A stretch of 64,000 nucleotides of DNA, taken from NCBI RefSeq assembly GCF_041154485.1, contig NZ_AP028669.1, positions 3,038,001-3,102,000 on the forward strand, given 5' to 3'. This document shows positions 36,034 through 45,354 of this stretch, one piece after another (positions within the stretch are counted from its first letter, which is position 1; every line of letters starts with the position of its first letter). A model generated the notes under the pieces. It was not told the origin of the DNA and did not search any database. It saw only the letters and a program-made list of their open reading frames with translations. The DNA is from Variovorax sp. V93 (GTDB lineage Bacteria > Pseudomonadota > Gammaproteobacteria > Burkholderiales > Burkholderiaceae_C). The position numbers and the translations under genes were made by a program.

Positions 36034-36075
36034 AAAAAGAAAAATGCCGCGGGGCCAACAAGGCACCGCGGCATT
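36034..36075 (-). terminator. Rho-independent terminator of the tctCBA operon
   Basis: On the minus strand the arms AATGCCGCGG/CCGCGGCATT (36066-36075 and 36043-36052), extended by GCC/GGC inside, form a stem of about 13 base pairs. It is followed by a long T-rich tract opposite the A-rich run at 36034-36044. It lies 35 bases beyond the tctA stop codon. Confidence 0.88.
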
Positions 36076-36110
36076 CCGGGAAGAAGAAAGAGGACGATCC
36101 GCGAGAAGGC

Positions 36111-37625
36111 TCAGGCCGCCAGCCTCGCCAGCTTCCGCTCGCTCATCCGCTTGGCAACGCGCGGCAGCACCAGCACAGCCACGATGACGACCACCAGCGT
36201 GATCGACATCGGCCGCTGGAAGAACACCGAGGCACTGCCCTCCCCGATGGACATCGCGTTGCGCAGCTGCGCCTCGGCCAGCGGCCCGAGAATCATGCCC
36301 ACCACCACGGGAGCGGTCGGAAAGTCGAAGCGCCGCATCGCCACGCCGAGCAGGCCGATGCCGTAGAGCAGGAACAGGTCGAATGCGCTCTGGCGCATGC
36401 CGTAGGCCCCCACCGTCGCAAAGATCAGGATGCCGGCGTAGAGCTGCGGCTTGGGAATCTTCAGCAGCTTGACCCACAGGCCCACCATCGGCAGGTTCAG
36501 CACCAGCAGCATCACGTTGCCGATGTAGAGCGAAGCGATCAGCGCCCACACCAGCGCAGCCGACGTGGTGAACAGCTGCGGCCCCGGCTGGATGCCGTAG
36601 TTCTGGAACGCGCCGAGCAGGATGGCGGTGGTGTTCGAGGTGGGGATGCCAAGCGTGAGCAGCGGGATCAGCGCCGCCGTCACCGTGGCGTTGTTGGCGG
36701 CTTCGGGGCCGGCCACGCCTTCGATGGCGCCCTTGGTCCCGAACTCGGCCCTGGCGTCCGTGTCCTTGGCCAGCTTCTTTTCCGTCGCATAGCTCAGGAA
36801 GGTCGGAATCTCGGTGCCGCCGGCCGGAATGCAGCCGAACGGCGTGCCGATGGCGGTGCCGCGCAGCCATGCCGGAATCGAGCGCTTCCAGTCGCGCGCC
36901 GTCATGTGAACGCGGGTCAGCTTGTTCTGGTCCTCGACCACCTTGCCCTCGTAGAGCACGGCGTACAGCACCTCGGCCACCGCGAACAGGCCCACGGCCA
37001 CCAGCACGATCTCGATGCCGTCGAGCAGTTCGGGAATGCCGCCGGTGTAGCGGCCCTGGCCCGAGATCTGGTCCAGGCCGACGCAGCCGGCCGCCAGGCC
37101 GATGAACAGCGCCGTCATGCCGCGCAGCGTGCTCTTGCCGAGCACCGCGCTCACCGTGGTGAAGGCCAGCAGCATCAGCAGGAAATACTCGGGCGGGCCG
37201 AGCTTCACGGCGAACTCGGCCACGAACGGCGCGAACAGCGTGACGATCACGGTGGCGATGGTGCCGGCCACGAAGGAGCCGATGGCGGCGGTGGCAAGCG
37301 CCGCGCCCGCCCTGCCGCTCTTGGCCATCTTGTTGCCTTCCATCGCCGTCACCATGCTGGCCGTTTCGCCGGGCGTGTTGAGCAGGATGGACGTGGTCGA
37401 GCCGCCGTACATGGCGCCGTAGTAGATGCCCGAGAAGAAGATCATCGAGGCCGTGATGTCGACCTTGCCGGTGATGGGCAGCAGCATGGCCACCGCCACC
37501 GCCGGGCCGATGCCCGGCAGCACGCCCACGGCCGTGCCCAGCGCGCAGCCCACCAGGCACCAGAGAAGATTGACAGGGGTGATCGCCGCGGCGAAACCCG
37601 TCATGAGTGCGTTGAAAATGTCCAT
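36111..37625 (-). CDS. tctA: Tripartite tricarboxylate transporter large permease (TctA family)
   Basis: This is the large membrane subunit of a solute-binding-protein-dependent secondary transporter for carboxylates. The 504-residue product starts [23 protein letters not shown] at the ATG at 37625, behind GGGAGG. It shows the family motif [19 protein letters not shown] near residue 40 and a second related motif around [16 protein letters not shown]. About twelve membrane segments are predicted. It is the last gene of tctCBA and is separated from tctB by 89 bases that contain a GC-rich repeat. Confidence 0.94.
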   Translation of the reverse strand: MDIFNALMTGFAAAITPVNLLWCLVGCALGTAVGVLPGIGPAVAVAMLLPITGKVDITASMIFFSGIYYGAMYGGSTTSILLNTPGETASMVTAMEGNKMAKSGRAGAALATAAIGSFVAGTIATVIVTLFAPFVAEFAVKLGPPEYFLLMLLAFTTVSAVLGKSTLRGMTALFIGLAAGCVGLDQISGQGRYTGGIPELLDGIEIVLVAVGLFAVAEVLYAVLYEGKVVEDQNKLTRVHMTARDWKRSIPAWLRGTAIGTPFGCIPAGGTEIPTFLSYATEKKLAKDTDARAEFGTKGAIEGVAGPEAANNATVTAALIPLLTLGIPTSNTTAILLGAFQNYGIQPGPQLFTTSAALVWALIASLYIGNVMLLVLNLPMVGLWVKLLKIPKPQLYAGILIFATVGAYGMRQSAFDLFLLYGIGLLGVAMRRFDFPTAPVVVGMILGPLAEAQLRNAMSIGEGSASVFFQRPMSITLVVVIVAVLVLPRVAKRMSERKLARLAA

Positions 37626-37636
37626 GTCAGGCCTCC

Positions 37637-37710
37637 CGCCGGGCCGCCCCAAGGCAGGCCTGCGCCCCCTCGGGGGGCAGCGAATACACGAAGTGATGAG
37701 CGTGGGGGTT
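37637..37710. repeat. GC-rich intergenic repeat, copy 1
   Basis: The segment starts with CGCCGGGCCGCC, passes through a small palindrome (CCCCCTCGGGGGG) and an ACACGAAGTG block, and ends in a GTGGGGGT run. The same order of elements recurs at 51993-52067. Both copies lie in short gaps between minus-strand genes. Repeats of this form are common between Comamonadaceae genes, to my knowledge; their role is not established. Confidence 0.65.
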
Positions 37711-37714
37711 CATG

Positions 37715-38251
37715 TCAGATCCAGCCGGTGGTCGTGAGGCCCGGCAGGTTGATGGCCAGGAACTTGGTGAACATCCAGAACACGGGCGCCGAGATGAGCG
37801 CGCCGGTCAGCAGGTCGATGGCCCAGGTGCGCGGCTGGTTGGCCGAGGGCTGGCCGCTCGCGCGGCGCAGGCCCTGCACCGCCAGCACGTAGCACAGCGT
37901 GCAGCTCAGGATGAAGCCCAGCGTGGTGATCAGCGCCGCATTGAGCAGCAGGCCGGCCGACACCCAGACGAAGCCCGGCCAGTAGGCGTGCTCCGCGCCC
38001 GAGGGTGCATCGAGCTCGCGAAAGCCGCCGGTGCGCGCCTCCCAGAGAATCCAGCCGCCGCACAGCGTGAGCACGCCCGACACCAGCCAGGGCAGGAAGT
38101 TGGGGCCGACGCCGCCGTAGCCGGCCTCGGAAGAAATGCCGATGGCGCCGAAAGCCAGCGCCAGGCCGGTCAGGAACACGCCGATGCCGACCAGCGTTTG
38201 GGGCCAGATGGCCGTCGGTGGCGGCGCGGCCGAGGAGTCTGGAGTTGTCAT
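37715..38251 (-). CDS. tctB: Tripartite tricarboxylate transporter small permease (TctB family)
   Basis: The 178-residue membrane protein has four hydrophobic segments separated by short loops, the TctB pattern, with GYGGVGPNFLPWLVSGVLTLCGG in the first half and an end in FLAINLPGLTTTGWI. The ATG at 38251 follows GAGAG. It lies between tctC and tctA, matching the usual tctCBA order. Confidence 0.9.
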   Translation of the reverse strand: MTTPDSSAAPPPTAIWPQTLVGIGVFLTGLALAFGAIGISSEAGYGGVGPNFLPWLVSGVLTLCGGWILWEARTGGFRELDAPSGAEHAYWPGFVWVSAGLLLNAALITTLGFILSCTLCYVLAVQGLRRASGQPSANQPRTWAIDLLTGALISAPVFWMFTKFLAINLPGLTTTGWI

Positions 38252-38348
38252 TTTTTCTCTCGGGATGTGGAACTGGATTTGAAAACGGCACGCTGTCGTC
38301 TCTTTCGAGGACAGCGCGCCGTGTGGCGGCCAGTGGTGCGCGCCGGGT

Positions 38349-39308
38349 TCAGACCATGCCGGACTTGGCCATGATGGCGCGCAGGCTCGCGAAGTCGTCG
38401 TCGACGAACTTGGCAAAGGCCTCGCCCGAAAGCACGGCCGGCGTCCAGTCGTTCTTCTTGAGCGACTCGGCCCACGACGGACTCTTCATGGCGGCCAGCA
38501 CCATGTCGGTCAGCGCCTTGCGCTGCTCGGCGCTGATGCCTGGGGCACCGTACACGCCGCGCCAGTTGCCGATCTCCACGTCGATGCCCTGCTCCTTGAG
38601 CGTGGGCACGTTGATGCCGGGCAGGCGCTGGGCCGACGTGACCGCAATGGCCTTCATCTTGCCGGCGGCAATGTACTCGGCGAACTCGCTGTAGCCACTG
38701 CCGCCGATCGTGACGTTGCCGCCCAGGATGGCCGCGGTGGCCTCGCCGCCGCCGCGGAAGGCCACGTAGTTGATCTTGGACGGATCGGCACCGACCTTCT
38801 GGGCGATCATGGCCGCGGCGATGTGCTCGGTGGAGCCGCGCGAACCGCCGCCCCACTTGACGCTGCCCGGATCCTTCTTGAGCTGCTCGACCACGTCCTT
38901 CATGGACTTGAAGGGCGAGTTGGCCGGCAGCACGAACACGTTGTATTCGGTGGTCAGGCGCGCGATCGGCGTGGCCTGCGAGAGATTGACCGGCGGCTTG
39001 CCGGTGATGATGCCGCCCAGCATGACGGAGCCCATCACCATGAGCGCGTTCGGATCGCCCTTGGAGCCGTTCACGAACTGGGCCAGGCCCAGTGCGCCGG
39101 CGGCACCGCCCTTGTTGTCGTAGGTGACCGTGTCGGCCACCTTGGCTTCGGTCATGGCCTTGCCCAGCGCGCGGCCCGTGGTGTCCCAGCCCCCACCCGG
39201 GTTGGCCGGGATCATCATCTTGACGTTGGCAGCGGCGCGTGCCGACAACGGCAGGGCTCCGGCGGCGGCCAGCGCGGCCAATGACTTCAAAAAGGTGTCG
39301 CGACGCAT
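38349..39308 (-). CDS. tctC: Tripartite tricarboxylate transporter substrate-binding protein (Bug/TctC family)
   Basis: This periplasmic binding protein of 319 residues captures a carboxylate ligand for TctAB. The signal MRRDTFLKSLAALAAAGALPLSARA is followed by the Bug fold, with the ligand-loop region VKMMIPANPGGGWDTTGRALG and GGGSRGSTEHIAAAM. The ATG at 39308 has an AGGAG site. It is the first gene of tctCBA and diverges from tctDE across 127 bases, implying regulation by that two-component pair. The exact ligand is not determined by the sequence. Confidence 0.94.
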   Translation of the reverse strand: MRRDTFLKSLAALAAAGALPLSARAAANVKMMIPANPGGGWDTTGRALGKAMTEAKVADTVTYDNKGGAAGALGLAQFVNGSKGDPNALMVMGSVMLGGIITGKPPVNLSQATPIARLTTEYNVFVLPANSPFKSMKDVVEQLKKDPGSVKWGGGSRGSTEHIAAAMIAQKVGADPSKINYVAFRGGGEATAAILGGNVTIGGSGYSEFAEYIAAGKMKAIAVTSAQRLPGINVPTLKEQGIDVEIGNWRGVYGAPGISAEQRKALTDMVLAAMKSPSWAESLKKNDWTPAVLSGEAFAKFVDDDFASLRAIMAKSGMV

Positions 39309-39435
39309 CGTTGTCTCCTGAGAACTAAAGAAAACCTGACTTGAACCTGAGCCGCTATCATGCGCCGCCCTGCTGTCAGTTGGCTGTCCACCGGACTGGG
39401 GAAAACACCGAAGTACCATTCCCTCACCACACCCC

Positions 39436-40116
39436 ATGAAGCTGCTGCTGGTCGAAGACGATCCCTCGATGCAGGTCACCCTGCAGCGCGCCCTCGCCCG
39501 CAGCAGGATCGACGTGCGCATCTGCGGCGACGGCGCGCTGGCCGTCGAGCAATGGCGCGCCCTGGAGCCCGATGTGGTGGCGCTCGACCTGAGCCTGCCG
39601 AACCTCGATGGCCTGCAGGTGCTGGCCCAGGCGCGCGCCGCGGGGCTGCGCACGCCCGTGCTGCTGCTCACGGCCCGCGGCACGGTCGGCGACCGCATCA
39701 TGGGCCTGAATGCCGGTGCCGACGATTACCTGCCCAAGCCTTTCGATCTCGACGAACTGGAAGCGCGCATCCGCGCACTGCGCCGTCGCCACCAGAATGC
39801 CGGCGCCGACGCGGGCCCGAACCCGCAGGAAGTGGGTGGGCTGCGCTTCGAGCCCGAGAGCGGCGCCATCTATCACAAGAGCGGCATCCTGGAGCTCACG
39901 CCGCGCGAACTGGCGCTGCTCAAGGCGCTGATGATGAAACCCGGCCATGCGGTGAGCAAGGAGCGGCTCTTCGAACTCGTGTTCCCGGGCGAGACCGATG
40001 TGCAGTACGAGGCCATCGAGGTGGTGGTGTATCGGCTGCGCAAGAAGCTCGCAGGCACCGGGGCGGCGCTGATGACGCTGCGCGGGCTGGGCTACCTGCT
40101 GCGCGCCGAGCCATGA
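39436..40116 (+). CDS. tctD: OmpR-family response regulator (TctD-like)
   Basis: The 226-residue regulator has a receiver domain with acidic pocket EDD at residues 7-9, phospho-acceptor Asp51 (VVALDLSLPNLDG), and LPKPF with the conserved lysine. A winged-helix OmpR output domain follows (ELTPRELALLKALM, then VVVYRLRKKL). It overlaps the sensor kinase gene by four bases. It diverges from tctCBA and presumably activates it when the substrate is present. Confidence 0.93.
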   Translation: MKLLLVEDDPSMQVTLQRALARSRIDVRICGDGALAVEQWRALEPDVVALDLSLPNLDGLQVLAQARAAGLRTPVLLLTARGTVGDRIMGLNAGADDYLPKPFDLDELEARIRALRRRHQNAGADAGPNPQEVGGLRFEPESGAIYHKSGILELTPRELALLKALMMKPGHAVSKERLFELVFPGETDVQYEAIEVVVYRLRKKLAGTGAALMTLRGLGYLLRAEP

Positions 40117-41534
40117 AGACGGCCTTGTCGCTGCGCGCGAGGCTGCTGCTGGGCATTCTCGCGCCGGTGGCGCTGTTCATCGTGATCAACAGCGTGAGCC
40201 TGTACCGCCAGAGCCTGGCCGCGGCCACCACGGCCTACGACCGCACCCTGCTCGCCTCGGCCAAGACCATCGGCGAGCAGCTCGACGTGGAAGGCTACGA
40301 CGAGCATGCGCGGCTGCGCGCGATCGTGCCCTATTCCGCGCTCGAAGCCTTCGAGGCCGACAACCGCAGCCGCCTTTTCTACCGCGTGTCCGCGCTCGAC
40401 GGCGAGATGGTCTCGGGCTTTGCCGAACTGCCGTTCTGGCGCGGCCGCATCCCGGACCGCGGCGCCTATGCGGCGCTGGTCGATTTCTACGACGCGCGCT
40501 TTCGCAACCAGCCGGTGCGCATGGCGGTGTTGCTGCAGCCCGTGGCCAGCGGGCACGGCCGCGGCATGGCCGTGGTGCAGGTGGCCGAGACGCTGGAACT
40601 GCGCGAAACCCTGGTGCGCAAACTGCTGGTGGACATGCTGTGGCGCCAGTTGCTGCTGATGGGCGTGATCGCGCTGGTCACCGTGCTGGTGGTGCAGCGC
40701 GCCACGCGGCCGGTGCGTGAGCTCGGCGAAGCCATCGAGAAGCGCGCCGCCGACGACTTTTCCCCCATCGACGCGCCCGATGCGCCGCGCGAACTGCGCC
40801 CGCTGGTCGACGCCACCACCGAGGTCATGGGCCGGCTGCAGCGCCTGCTCGACCACCAGAAGCGCTTCGTGCGCGACAGCGCCCATCAATTGCGCACGCC
40901 GCTGGCGGTGCTCAAGGCGCAGGTGCAGTCGGCGCAGCGCGGCGACGTGCCGCCCGGGCAGGCCCTGGGCGAGATCAGCCAGACCGTGGAGCGCGCCACC
41001 GTGCTCGCCAACCAGATGCTGTCGCTTGCCAAGGTCGAGCAGCTGCGCCAGCAGCCGGAATCGGTGCCGCTGGAGCTCGGCGAGGTGGTGCGCCAGATTG
41101 CGCTGGACCTGTCGCCGCTGATCGCCGACAAGGCGCTCGACTTCGAACTGGCCATCGACGGCCCCGTGACGGTGCGGGCCCACCAATGGATGCTGCAGGA
41201 ACTCACGCGCAACCTGCTGCACAACGCCATCAAGCAGAGCCCGCGCGGCGGTGCCCTTTCGGTGACGGTGCGCTCCAACGGCCCGGAGGCAGTACTGACC
41301 GTGCGCGACGACGGGCCCGGCATTCCGGCCGAACTCCGCCAGCGCCTGTTCGCGCCCTTCTCCGCCGGCGACGCGGCCGGCGGCTCGGGACTGGGCCTGG
41401 CCATCTGCCGCGAAATCGTGCTGGCGCTGGGCGGGCGCATCCACCTCGACAACCGCAGCACGCGGGAAAATTCCGCACAGGTGATTGGCCTCGATGCTGT
41501 CGTGCGCCTGCCCGTCTACCGCCACAATTCCTGA
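40113..41534 (+). CDS. tctE: Sensor histidine kinase (TctE-like)
   Basis: The 473-residue membrane kinase has a first membrane segment at about 9-29, a periplasmic sensor region and a second segment near 170-190. A HAMP-like linker follows, then the phospho-acceptor H-box FVRDSAHQLRTPLAVL and the ATPase domain (N-box LLHNAIKQSP, G1 DDGPGIP, G2 GGSGLGLAI). It lacks a receiver domain. Its start overlaps tctD (ATGA). The pair lies next to tctCBA, so a tricarboxylate or related organic acid is the probable signal. Confidence 0.93.
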   Translation: MKTALSLRARLLLGILAPVALFIVINSVSLYRQSLAAATTAYDRTLLASAKTIGEQLDVEGYDEHARLRAIVPYSALEAFEADNRSRLFYRVSALDGEMVSGFAELPFWRGRIPDRGAYAALVDFYDARFRNQPVRMAVLLQPVASGHGRGMAVVQVAETLELRETLVRKLLVDMLWRQLLLMGVIALVTVLVVQRATRPVRELGEAIEKRAADDFSPIDAPDAPRELRPLVDATTEVMGRLQRLLDHQKRFVRDSAHQLRTPLAVLKAQVQSAQRGDVPPGQALGEISQTVERATVLANQMLSLAKVEQLRQQPESVPLELGEVVRQIALDLSPLIADKALDFELAIDGPVTVRAHQWMLQELTRNLLHNAIKQSPRGGALSVTVRSNGPEAVLTVRDDGPGIPAELRQRLFAPFSAGDAAGGSGLGLAICREIVLALGGRIHLDNRSTRENSAQVIGLDAVVRLPVYRHNS

Positions 41535-41538
41535 ACCT

Positions 41539-41973
41539 ATGGATCGCCTGCGCATCGACAAATGGCTCTGGGCCGCCCGCTTCTTCAAGACGCGCTCGCT
41601 GGCCGCGGACGAAATCGGCAAGAACCGGGTGCAGGTCAACGGCGACATCGCCAAGGCCTCGCGCGAGGTCAAGCCGGGAGACACGGTGGCCATCCGCCTG
41701 GGCGCCGTGACGCGAACCGTCACGGTGCGCGGCCTGAGCGGCCAGCGCGGGCCGGCGCCGGTGGCGCAGCAGCTCTACGAAGAAACGCCCGAAAGCATTG
41801 CCGCGCAGGCGGCCCTGCGCGAGCAGCGCCGCATGGGCAGCGAGCCGGCGCTGGCCATCGAGCAGGGCCGGCCCACCAAGCGCGACCGGCGCGAGCTCGA
41901 CGGCGCCGCTCGGCATGCCGAATGGGACAGCCGCTGGAGCGCTTCCATCGATCCGGACGACAGCGACCGCTGA
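41539..41973 (+). CDS. hslR: S4-domain RNA-binding protein, Hsp15-like
   Basis: The 144-residue product begins with an S4 RNA-binding domain: MDRLRIDKWLWAARFFKTRSLAADEI, then NRVQVNGDIAKASREVKPGD. The basic/acidic C-terminal tail matches Hsp15 (HslR). Hsp15 in E. coli binds free 50S subunits carrying a nascent chain and rescues stalled ribosomes after heat shock. The start codon is four bases after the tctE stop codon. I cannot tell if it is heat-inducible here. Confidence 0.85.
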   Translation: MDRLRIDKWLWAARFFKTRSLAADEIGKNRVQVNGDIAKASREVKPGDTVAIRLGAVTRTVTVRGLSGQRGPAPVAQQLYEETPESIAAQAALREQRRMGSEPALAIEQGRPTKRDRRELDGAARHAEWDSRWSASIDPDDSDR

Positions 41974-42022
41974 CCGGGCGCCGATCGCGTACGCTGCGTG
42001 CTTTTGCACGGAGTCCGGATTG

Positions 42023-42829
42023 ATGGCCAGCTTCAAGAAATACCGCGTCGACAGCAAGTTCAAACTCTCGCAGGTGGACCCCGGCGAATCTCCGTTCCTG
42101 GACGGCAACGAAGCCGCCCAGCTCGCCGAGATCGACGCCCTGGCCATCGAGCTCGACGAGATGCAGAACCTGCTGCATGCCGAGGGCCGCCGCAAGGTCC
42201 TGCTGGTGCTGCAGGGCATGGACACCAGCGGCAAGGACGGCACCGTTCGCTGGGTGTTCTCGCGCACCTCCCCGCTGGGTGTGCGCGTCACCGCCTTCAA
42301 GGCACCCAGCGACGACGAGCGCGCGCACGACTACCTCTGGCGCTGCCATGCAGTGGTGCCGCGCAGCGGCGAGATCGCGGTCTGGAACCGCAGCCATTAC
42401 GAGGACGTGCTGGTGCCCGTGGTCGAAGGCTGGATCGACAAGGCCGAGACCCAGCGGCGCTATGCGCAGATCAACGATTTCGAGCGCCTGCTCGTCGAGA
42501 CCGGCACGGTGATCGTCAAGTGCATGCTGCACATCGACAAGGACACGCAGCGCGAACGCCTGCAGGCGCGCATCGACACGCCCGGCAAGCAATGGAAGTT
42601 CAATGTGGGCGACCTCGAGGTGCGCACCAAGTGGAGCGCCTACCAGCAGGCCTACGACAAGGCACTGCGGTCCACCTCGACCGAGCACGCGCCCTGGTAC
42701 GTGATACCGGCCAACAACAAGCGGCACCGCAACCTGATGATCGCGCGGCTCCTGATGAAGATCCTGCGGCAGATGAAGCTCAAGGCGCCGCCCGCCGACC
42801 CCGCGCTCAAAGGCATGCTCATCAAGTGA
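42023..42829 (+). CDS. ppk2: Polyphosphate kinase 2 family protein
   Basis: PPK2 transfers phosphate between polyphosphate and nucleotides. The 268-residue product has Walker A GMDTSGKDG near residue 65, the lid/basic region and the WNRSHYEDVLVPVV motif near residue 120, and WKFNVGDLEVRTKW toward the end. This is a single-domain protein. The substrate class (AMP, ADP or both) cannot be fixed by eye. Upstream GGAG lies nine bases from the ATG at 42023. The gene follows the Hsp15-like gene by 49 bases. Confidence 0.9.
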   Translation: MASFKKYRVDSKFKLSQVDPGESPFLDGNEAAQLAEIDALAIELDEMQNLLHAEGRRKVLLVLQGMDTSGKDGTVRWVFSRTSPLGVRVTAFKAPSDDERAHDYLWRCHAVVPRSGEIAVWNRSHYEDVLVPVVEGWIDKAETQRRYAQINDFERLLVETGTVIVKCMLHIDKDTQRERLQARIDTPGKQWKFNVGDLEVRTKWSAYQQAYDKALRSTSTEHAPWYVIPANNKRHRNLMIARLLMKILRQMKLKAPPADPALKGMLIK

Positions 42830-42844
42830 CGAGCGCCCGCGCCG

Positions 42845-43516
42845 TCAGGAGGAGCGCCGGACGGCCGACTGGCCCAGCACGCGGCACTTGCCGAATTCGC
42901 AGCGCACGGCCCAGGCCGTGCCGTTCGAGCAGGGCACGCTGTACGACTCGTAGCCCGGGCCCTTGGCCGTGAGCTCGGCGCGCGGCTGGATGCTGCACTG
43001 CCCGGCCTTGGCAAGCACTTCGGCGTTGTAGGTGTCGACCCCGGTCCTGCGCGGCGCGAGCACCACTTCCGGGTTGAAGGCATGTCCGTAGAAGGTGTCG
43101 CGCACGTTCGGGTCGAGGTTGCGGTAGCCGCGCTTGGCCATGCAGTGCACCACGGCGATCTGCTGGTGCTCGGCAACCAGCTCCGCGCTGGGCCGGTAGG
43201 ACATGTCGATCACCGCAGCCGAAATGCCGGTGTACGAGGCCGCAGCCACGATGCCCTGTCCATGCACGGTGATCAATCCCAGGCCCAGCGCAAGCCACAT
43301 GGCGTCGCCGGTTTCGCTGCGCGCGGTGATCCGCATCGCGGCCGTGCGGCAATCGGCCACGTCGCTGTCGTAGCGGGCCCGGTCCACGCCTTCCATGGCG
43401 ACCATGGGCACGTAAGACAGCCCGGTTCCGGTGCCGGGTTGGGTCGGCGTGGGCGGCGTGCTGGCGCACCCTGCCAACGCAACAACGGCGCACACGATGC
43501 TCAGCAGCAGCTTCAT
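42845..43516 (-). CDS. Putative lipoprotein of unknown function
   Basis: The 223-residue product begins with a short lipoprotein signal whose lipobox LAGC places the modified cysteine at residue 17. The mature part has GYxxxDP-like spacing with paired cysteines (DVADCRTAA, VVHCMAKRGYRNLD, AGQCSI, VPCSNGTAWAVRCEFGKCRVLG) and one glycine/alanine-rich hydrophobic stretch near 70-95 that may form a membrane hairpin. I do not recognise a family beyond this. It converges on ppk2 and starts 135 bases downstream of the fds regulator, on the same strand. Confidence 0.8.
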   Translation of the reverse strand: MKLLLSIVCAVVALAGCASTPPTPTQPGTGTGLSYVPMVAMEGVDRARYDSDVADCRTAAMRITARSETGDAMWLALGLGLITVHGQGIVAAASYTGISAAVIDMSYRPSAELVAEHQQIAVVHCMAKRGYRNLDPNVRDTFYGHAFNPEVVLAPRRTGVDTYNAEVLAKAGQCSIQPRAELTAKGPGYESYSVPCSNGTAWAVRCEFGKCRVLGQSAVRRSS

Positions 43517-43651
43517 GGAGATCCCTCGTCCTCTTCGCGATAGTTCGGGCGATTTAACCATACAGATGGTTACTTTTGAGCCTGCTTTGTCGCGAAGTTG
43601 CGACGAACGAGTTGCTGAGTGCTTTCTGCTGACAGCGGAAGAGCGCCTCTT

Positions 43652-44767
43652 CTACCTGGATCGCGTGGCCGTGCGGCGCTTGCCGGCCGCCGCGGGGCGA
43701 AGCGACTCGAAGGCCTCCGCCAGCGACAGCACGCGGCCGCAGTTCACCGCCTGGTAGCCCGGCAGGCGGTTCACGGCGCTCTGGTAGGCCTCGCTTTGCA
43801 GGATGTCCAGCATCCGCCGCACGATCGGCGCGGCAAGCGAGCGCTCCTCGCACAGCAGGAAATAGCGCTCCACCTGGTTGGAGATGAAGTCGAGCTTGAA
43901 CTGGCGCGCCGGCGTTTCCACGCCATATCCCGCATCCGCCATGCCGCTGGCCACGAAGGCCGCGACGGCCGCGTGCGTGAACTCGCACTGCTCGTAGCCC
44001 TTGATGGCTTCGGGCGCGATGCCCTGCTCGCGCAACTGCAGGTCGAACAAATAGCGCGTGCCCGAGCCCGCCTGCCGGTTGATGAATCGGACGCCGGGGC
44101 GCGCCAGGTCGGCCAGCGTGTAGATCTTCTTCGGGTTGCCGGGCGCCACCATCAGGCCCTGGTGCCGCGTCGCCATGCCGATGACTTTCTGCGTGCCGGC
44201 GTTGAGCCAGGAACCATAGTGCGCGACGGCTTCGGCCTCGAACGCACCCAGCGGTACGTGGAAGCCCGCCACGTCGCAGCTGCCGTGGTGCAGCGAGGCC
44301 ACGGCCTCTTCGCTGCCGCAGTAGCGCAGGTCGCCCGGCACCTGCGCCGCGGCCAGGAAGCCATGCAGCGCCTCGATCGCGAAGCCATGGCTCGCGTGGA
44401 TGCGCAGCAGCGTGGGCGCGGTGGGAATCAGTTTCTCGATTTCCGCGCCCAGTTCGGAGGCCAGCGAATCCAGGAGCGGCGACAGGCGCGCGGTGATGCG
44501 GCGGTCGGCCCACACCAGCTTTTCGCCGAGCGGCGTGAGGCTGGAACCCTTGCCGCGCTGCATCGCCACCAGCGGCTGGCCGAACATGGCTTCGCCCTGC
44601 CGGATCAGCTCCCAGGCGTGGCGGTAGGACACACCGGACACGGTGCAGGCGCTGGACAGGCTGCCGTGCTCCAGCACCTGCACCAGCAGTTCGATCACCC
44701 GCGGCGCCAGCGCCGCGCCGTCGGCCTGGCGGATGGTCCATTGCGGCCTGATGTGCACTTCATGCAT
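43652..44767 (-). CDS. fdsR: ModE-type helix-turn-helix regulator with periplasmic-binding-protein-like domain (probable FdsR)
   Basis: The 371-residue regulator has an N-terminal winged helix of the ModE/LysR kind (residues about 20-90: GSLSSACTVSGVSYRHAWELIRQGEAMF) and a C-terminal type-2 periplasmic-binding-like domain (about 105-345, with GVRFINRQAGSGTRYLFD), the arrangement used by molybdate- or formate-responsive regulators. It diverges from fdsG across 122 bases. By position and architecture it corresponds to FdsR, described in Cupriavidus as controlling the fds operon. The ligand is not known from sequence. Confidence 0.82.
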   Translation of the reverse strand: MHEVHIRPQWTIRQADGAALAPRVIELLVQVLEHGSLSSACTVSGVSYRHAWELIRQGEAMFGQPLVAMQRGKGSSLTPLGEKLVWADRRITARLSPLLDSLASELGAEIEKLIPTAPTLLRIHASHGFAIEALHGFLAAAQVPGDLRYCGSEEAVASLHHGSCDVAGFHVPLGAFEAEAVAHYGSWLNAGTQKVIGMATRHQGLMVAPGNPKKIYTLADLARPGVRFINRQAGSGTRYLFDLQLREQGIAPEAIKGYEQCEFTHAAVAAFVASGMADAGYGVETPARQFKLDFISNQVERYFLLCEERSLAAPIVRRMLDILQSEAYQSAVNRLPGYQAVNCGRVLSLAEAFESLRPAAAGKRRTATRSR

Positions 44768-44781
44768 GGGTTTCGGCTTTC

Positions 44782-44891
44782 CAAAGCATATTTATTGGGC
44801 TGAACGCCTCATATTGTGGCATTCGATTCCTCTCCATAGACTCGCGCCACCACGGTATGGCAGCTCCAACATTAGGAGATTCAAAGCATAT
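44782..44891. promoter_or_regulatory. Direct repeats in the fdsR-fdsG control region
   Basis: The decamer CAAAGCATAT occurs at 44782-44791 and again, exactly 100 bases later, at 44882-44891, where it overlaps the fdsG start codon. A third related element CATATT lies at 44810-44815. The region lies between the divergent regulator and fdsG. These could be regulator-binding sites, which would place one of them over the fdsG translation start. No dependable -35/-10 pair was found. Confidence 0.4.
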
Positions 44892-45354
44892 GAACAATCT
44901 GGGCATCGCGGCATCCATCGCCGCTGCGCACAAGGACACCCCGGGCGGGCTGCTTCCTGCGCTGCACGGCATCCAGGACGCGCTGGGGCATGTTCCACCC
45001 GACGCCGTCCCCCTCATCGCCGAGCAGTTCAACCTGTCGCGTGCCGAGGTGCATGGCGTGGTCAGCTACTACCACCACTTCCGCTCGGCCCCGGCAGGCC
45101 GGCTGCTGGTGCAGGTCTGCCGAGCAGAGGCCTGCAAGGCCATGGGTGCGGATGCGCTGCTCGCGCATGCCGAGCAACGCCTGGGCTGCGGCGTGCACGG
45201 CACGTCGGCGGACGGCCAGTACTCGCTGGAGCCGGTGTTCTGCCTCGGCCTGTGCGCCTCGTCGCCCGCCATCGCGGTGAACGATGAGGTGCATGCGCGC
45301 ATCACGCCGGCGCTGTTCGACGGCATCGTCGAGGAAGCGCGGCAAGCCTCATGA
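44890..45354 (+). CDS. fdsG: Formate dehydrogenase gamma subunit FdsG
   Basis: FdsG is a NuoE-like [2Fe-2S] subunit of cytoplasmic NAD-dependent formate dehydrogenase. The 154-residue product shows the thioredoxin-like ferredoxin cysteines in QVCRAEACKAMG and VFCLGLCASSPA. An upstream in-frame ATG at 44857 exists, but MNNLGIAASIAAAHKD from 44890 matches the family length and follows AGGAGA. It overlaps fdsB by four bases. Confidence 0.94.
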   Translation: MNNLGIAASIAAAHKDTPGGLLPALHGIQDALGHVPPDAVPLIAEQFNLSRAEVHGVVSYYHHFRSAPAGRLLVQVCRAEACKAMGADALLAHAEQRLGCGVHGTSADGQYSLEPVFCLGLCASSPAIAVNDEVHARITPALFDGIVEEARQAS

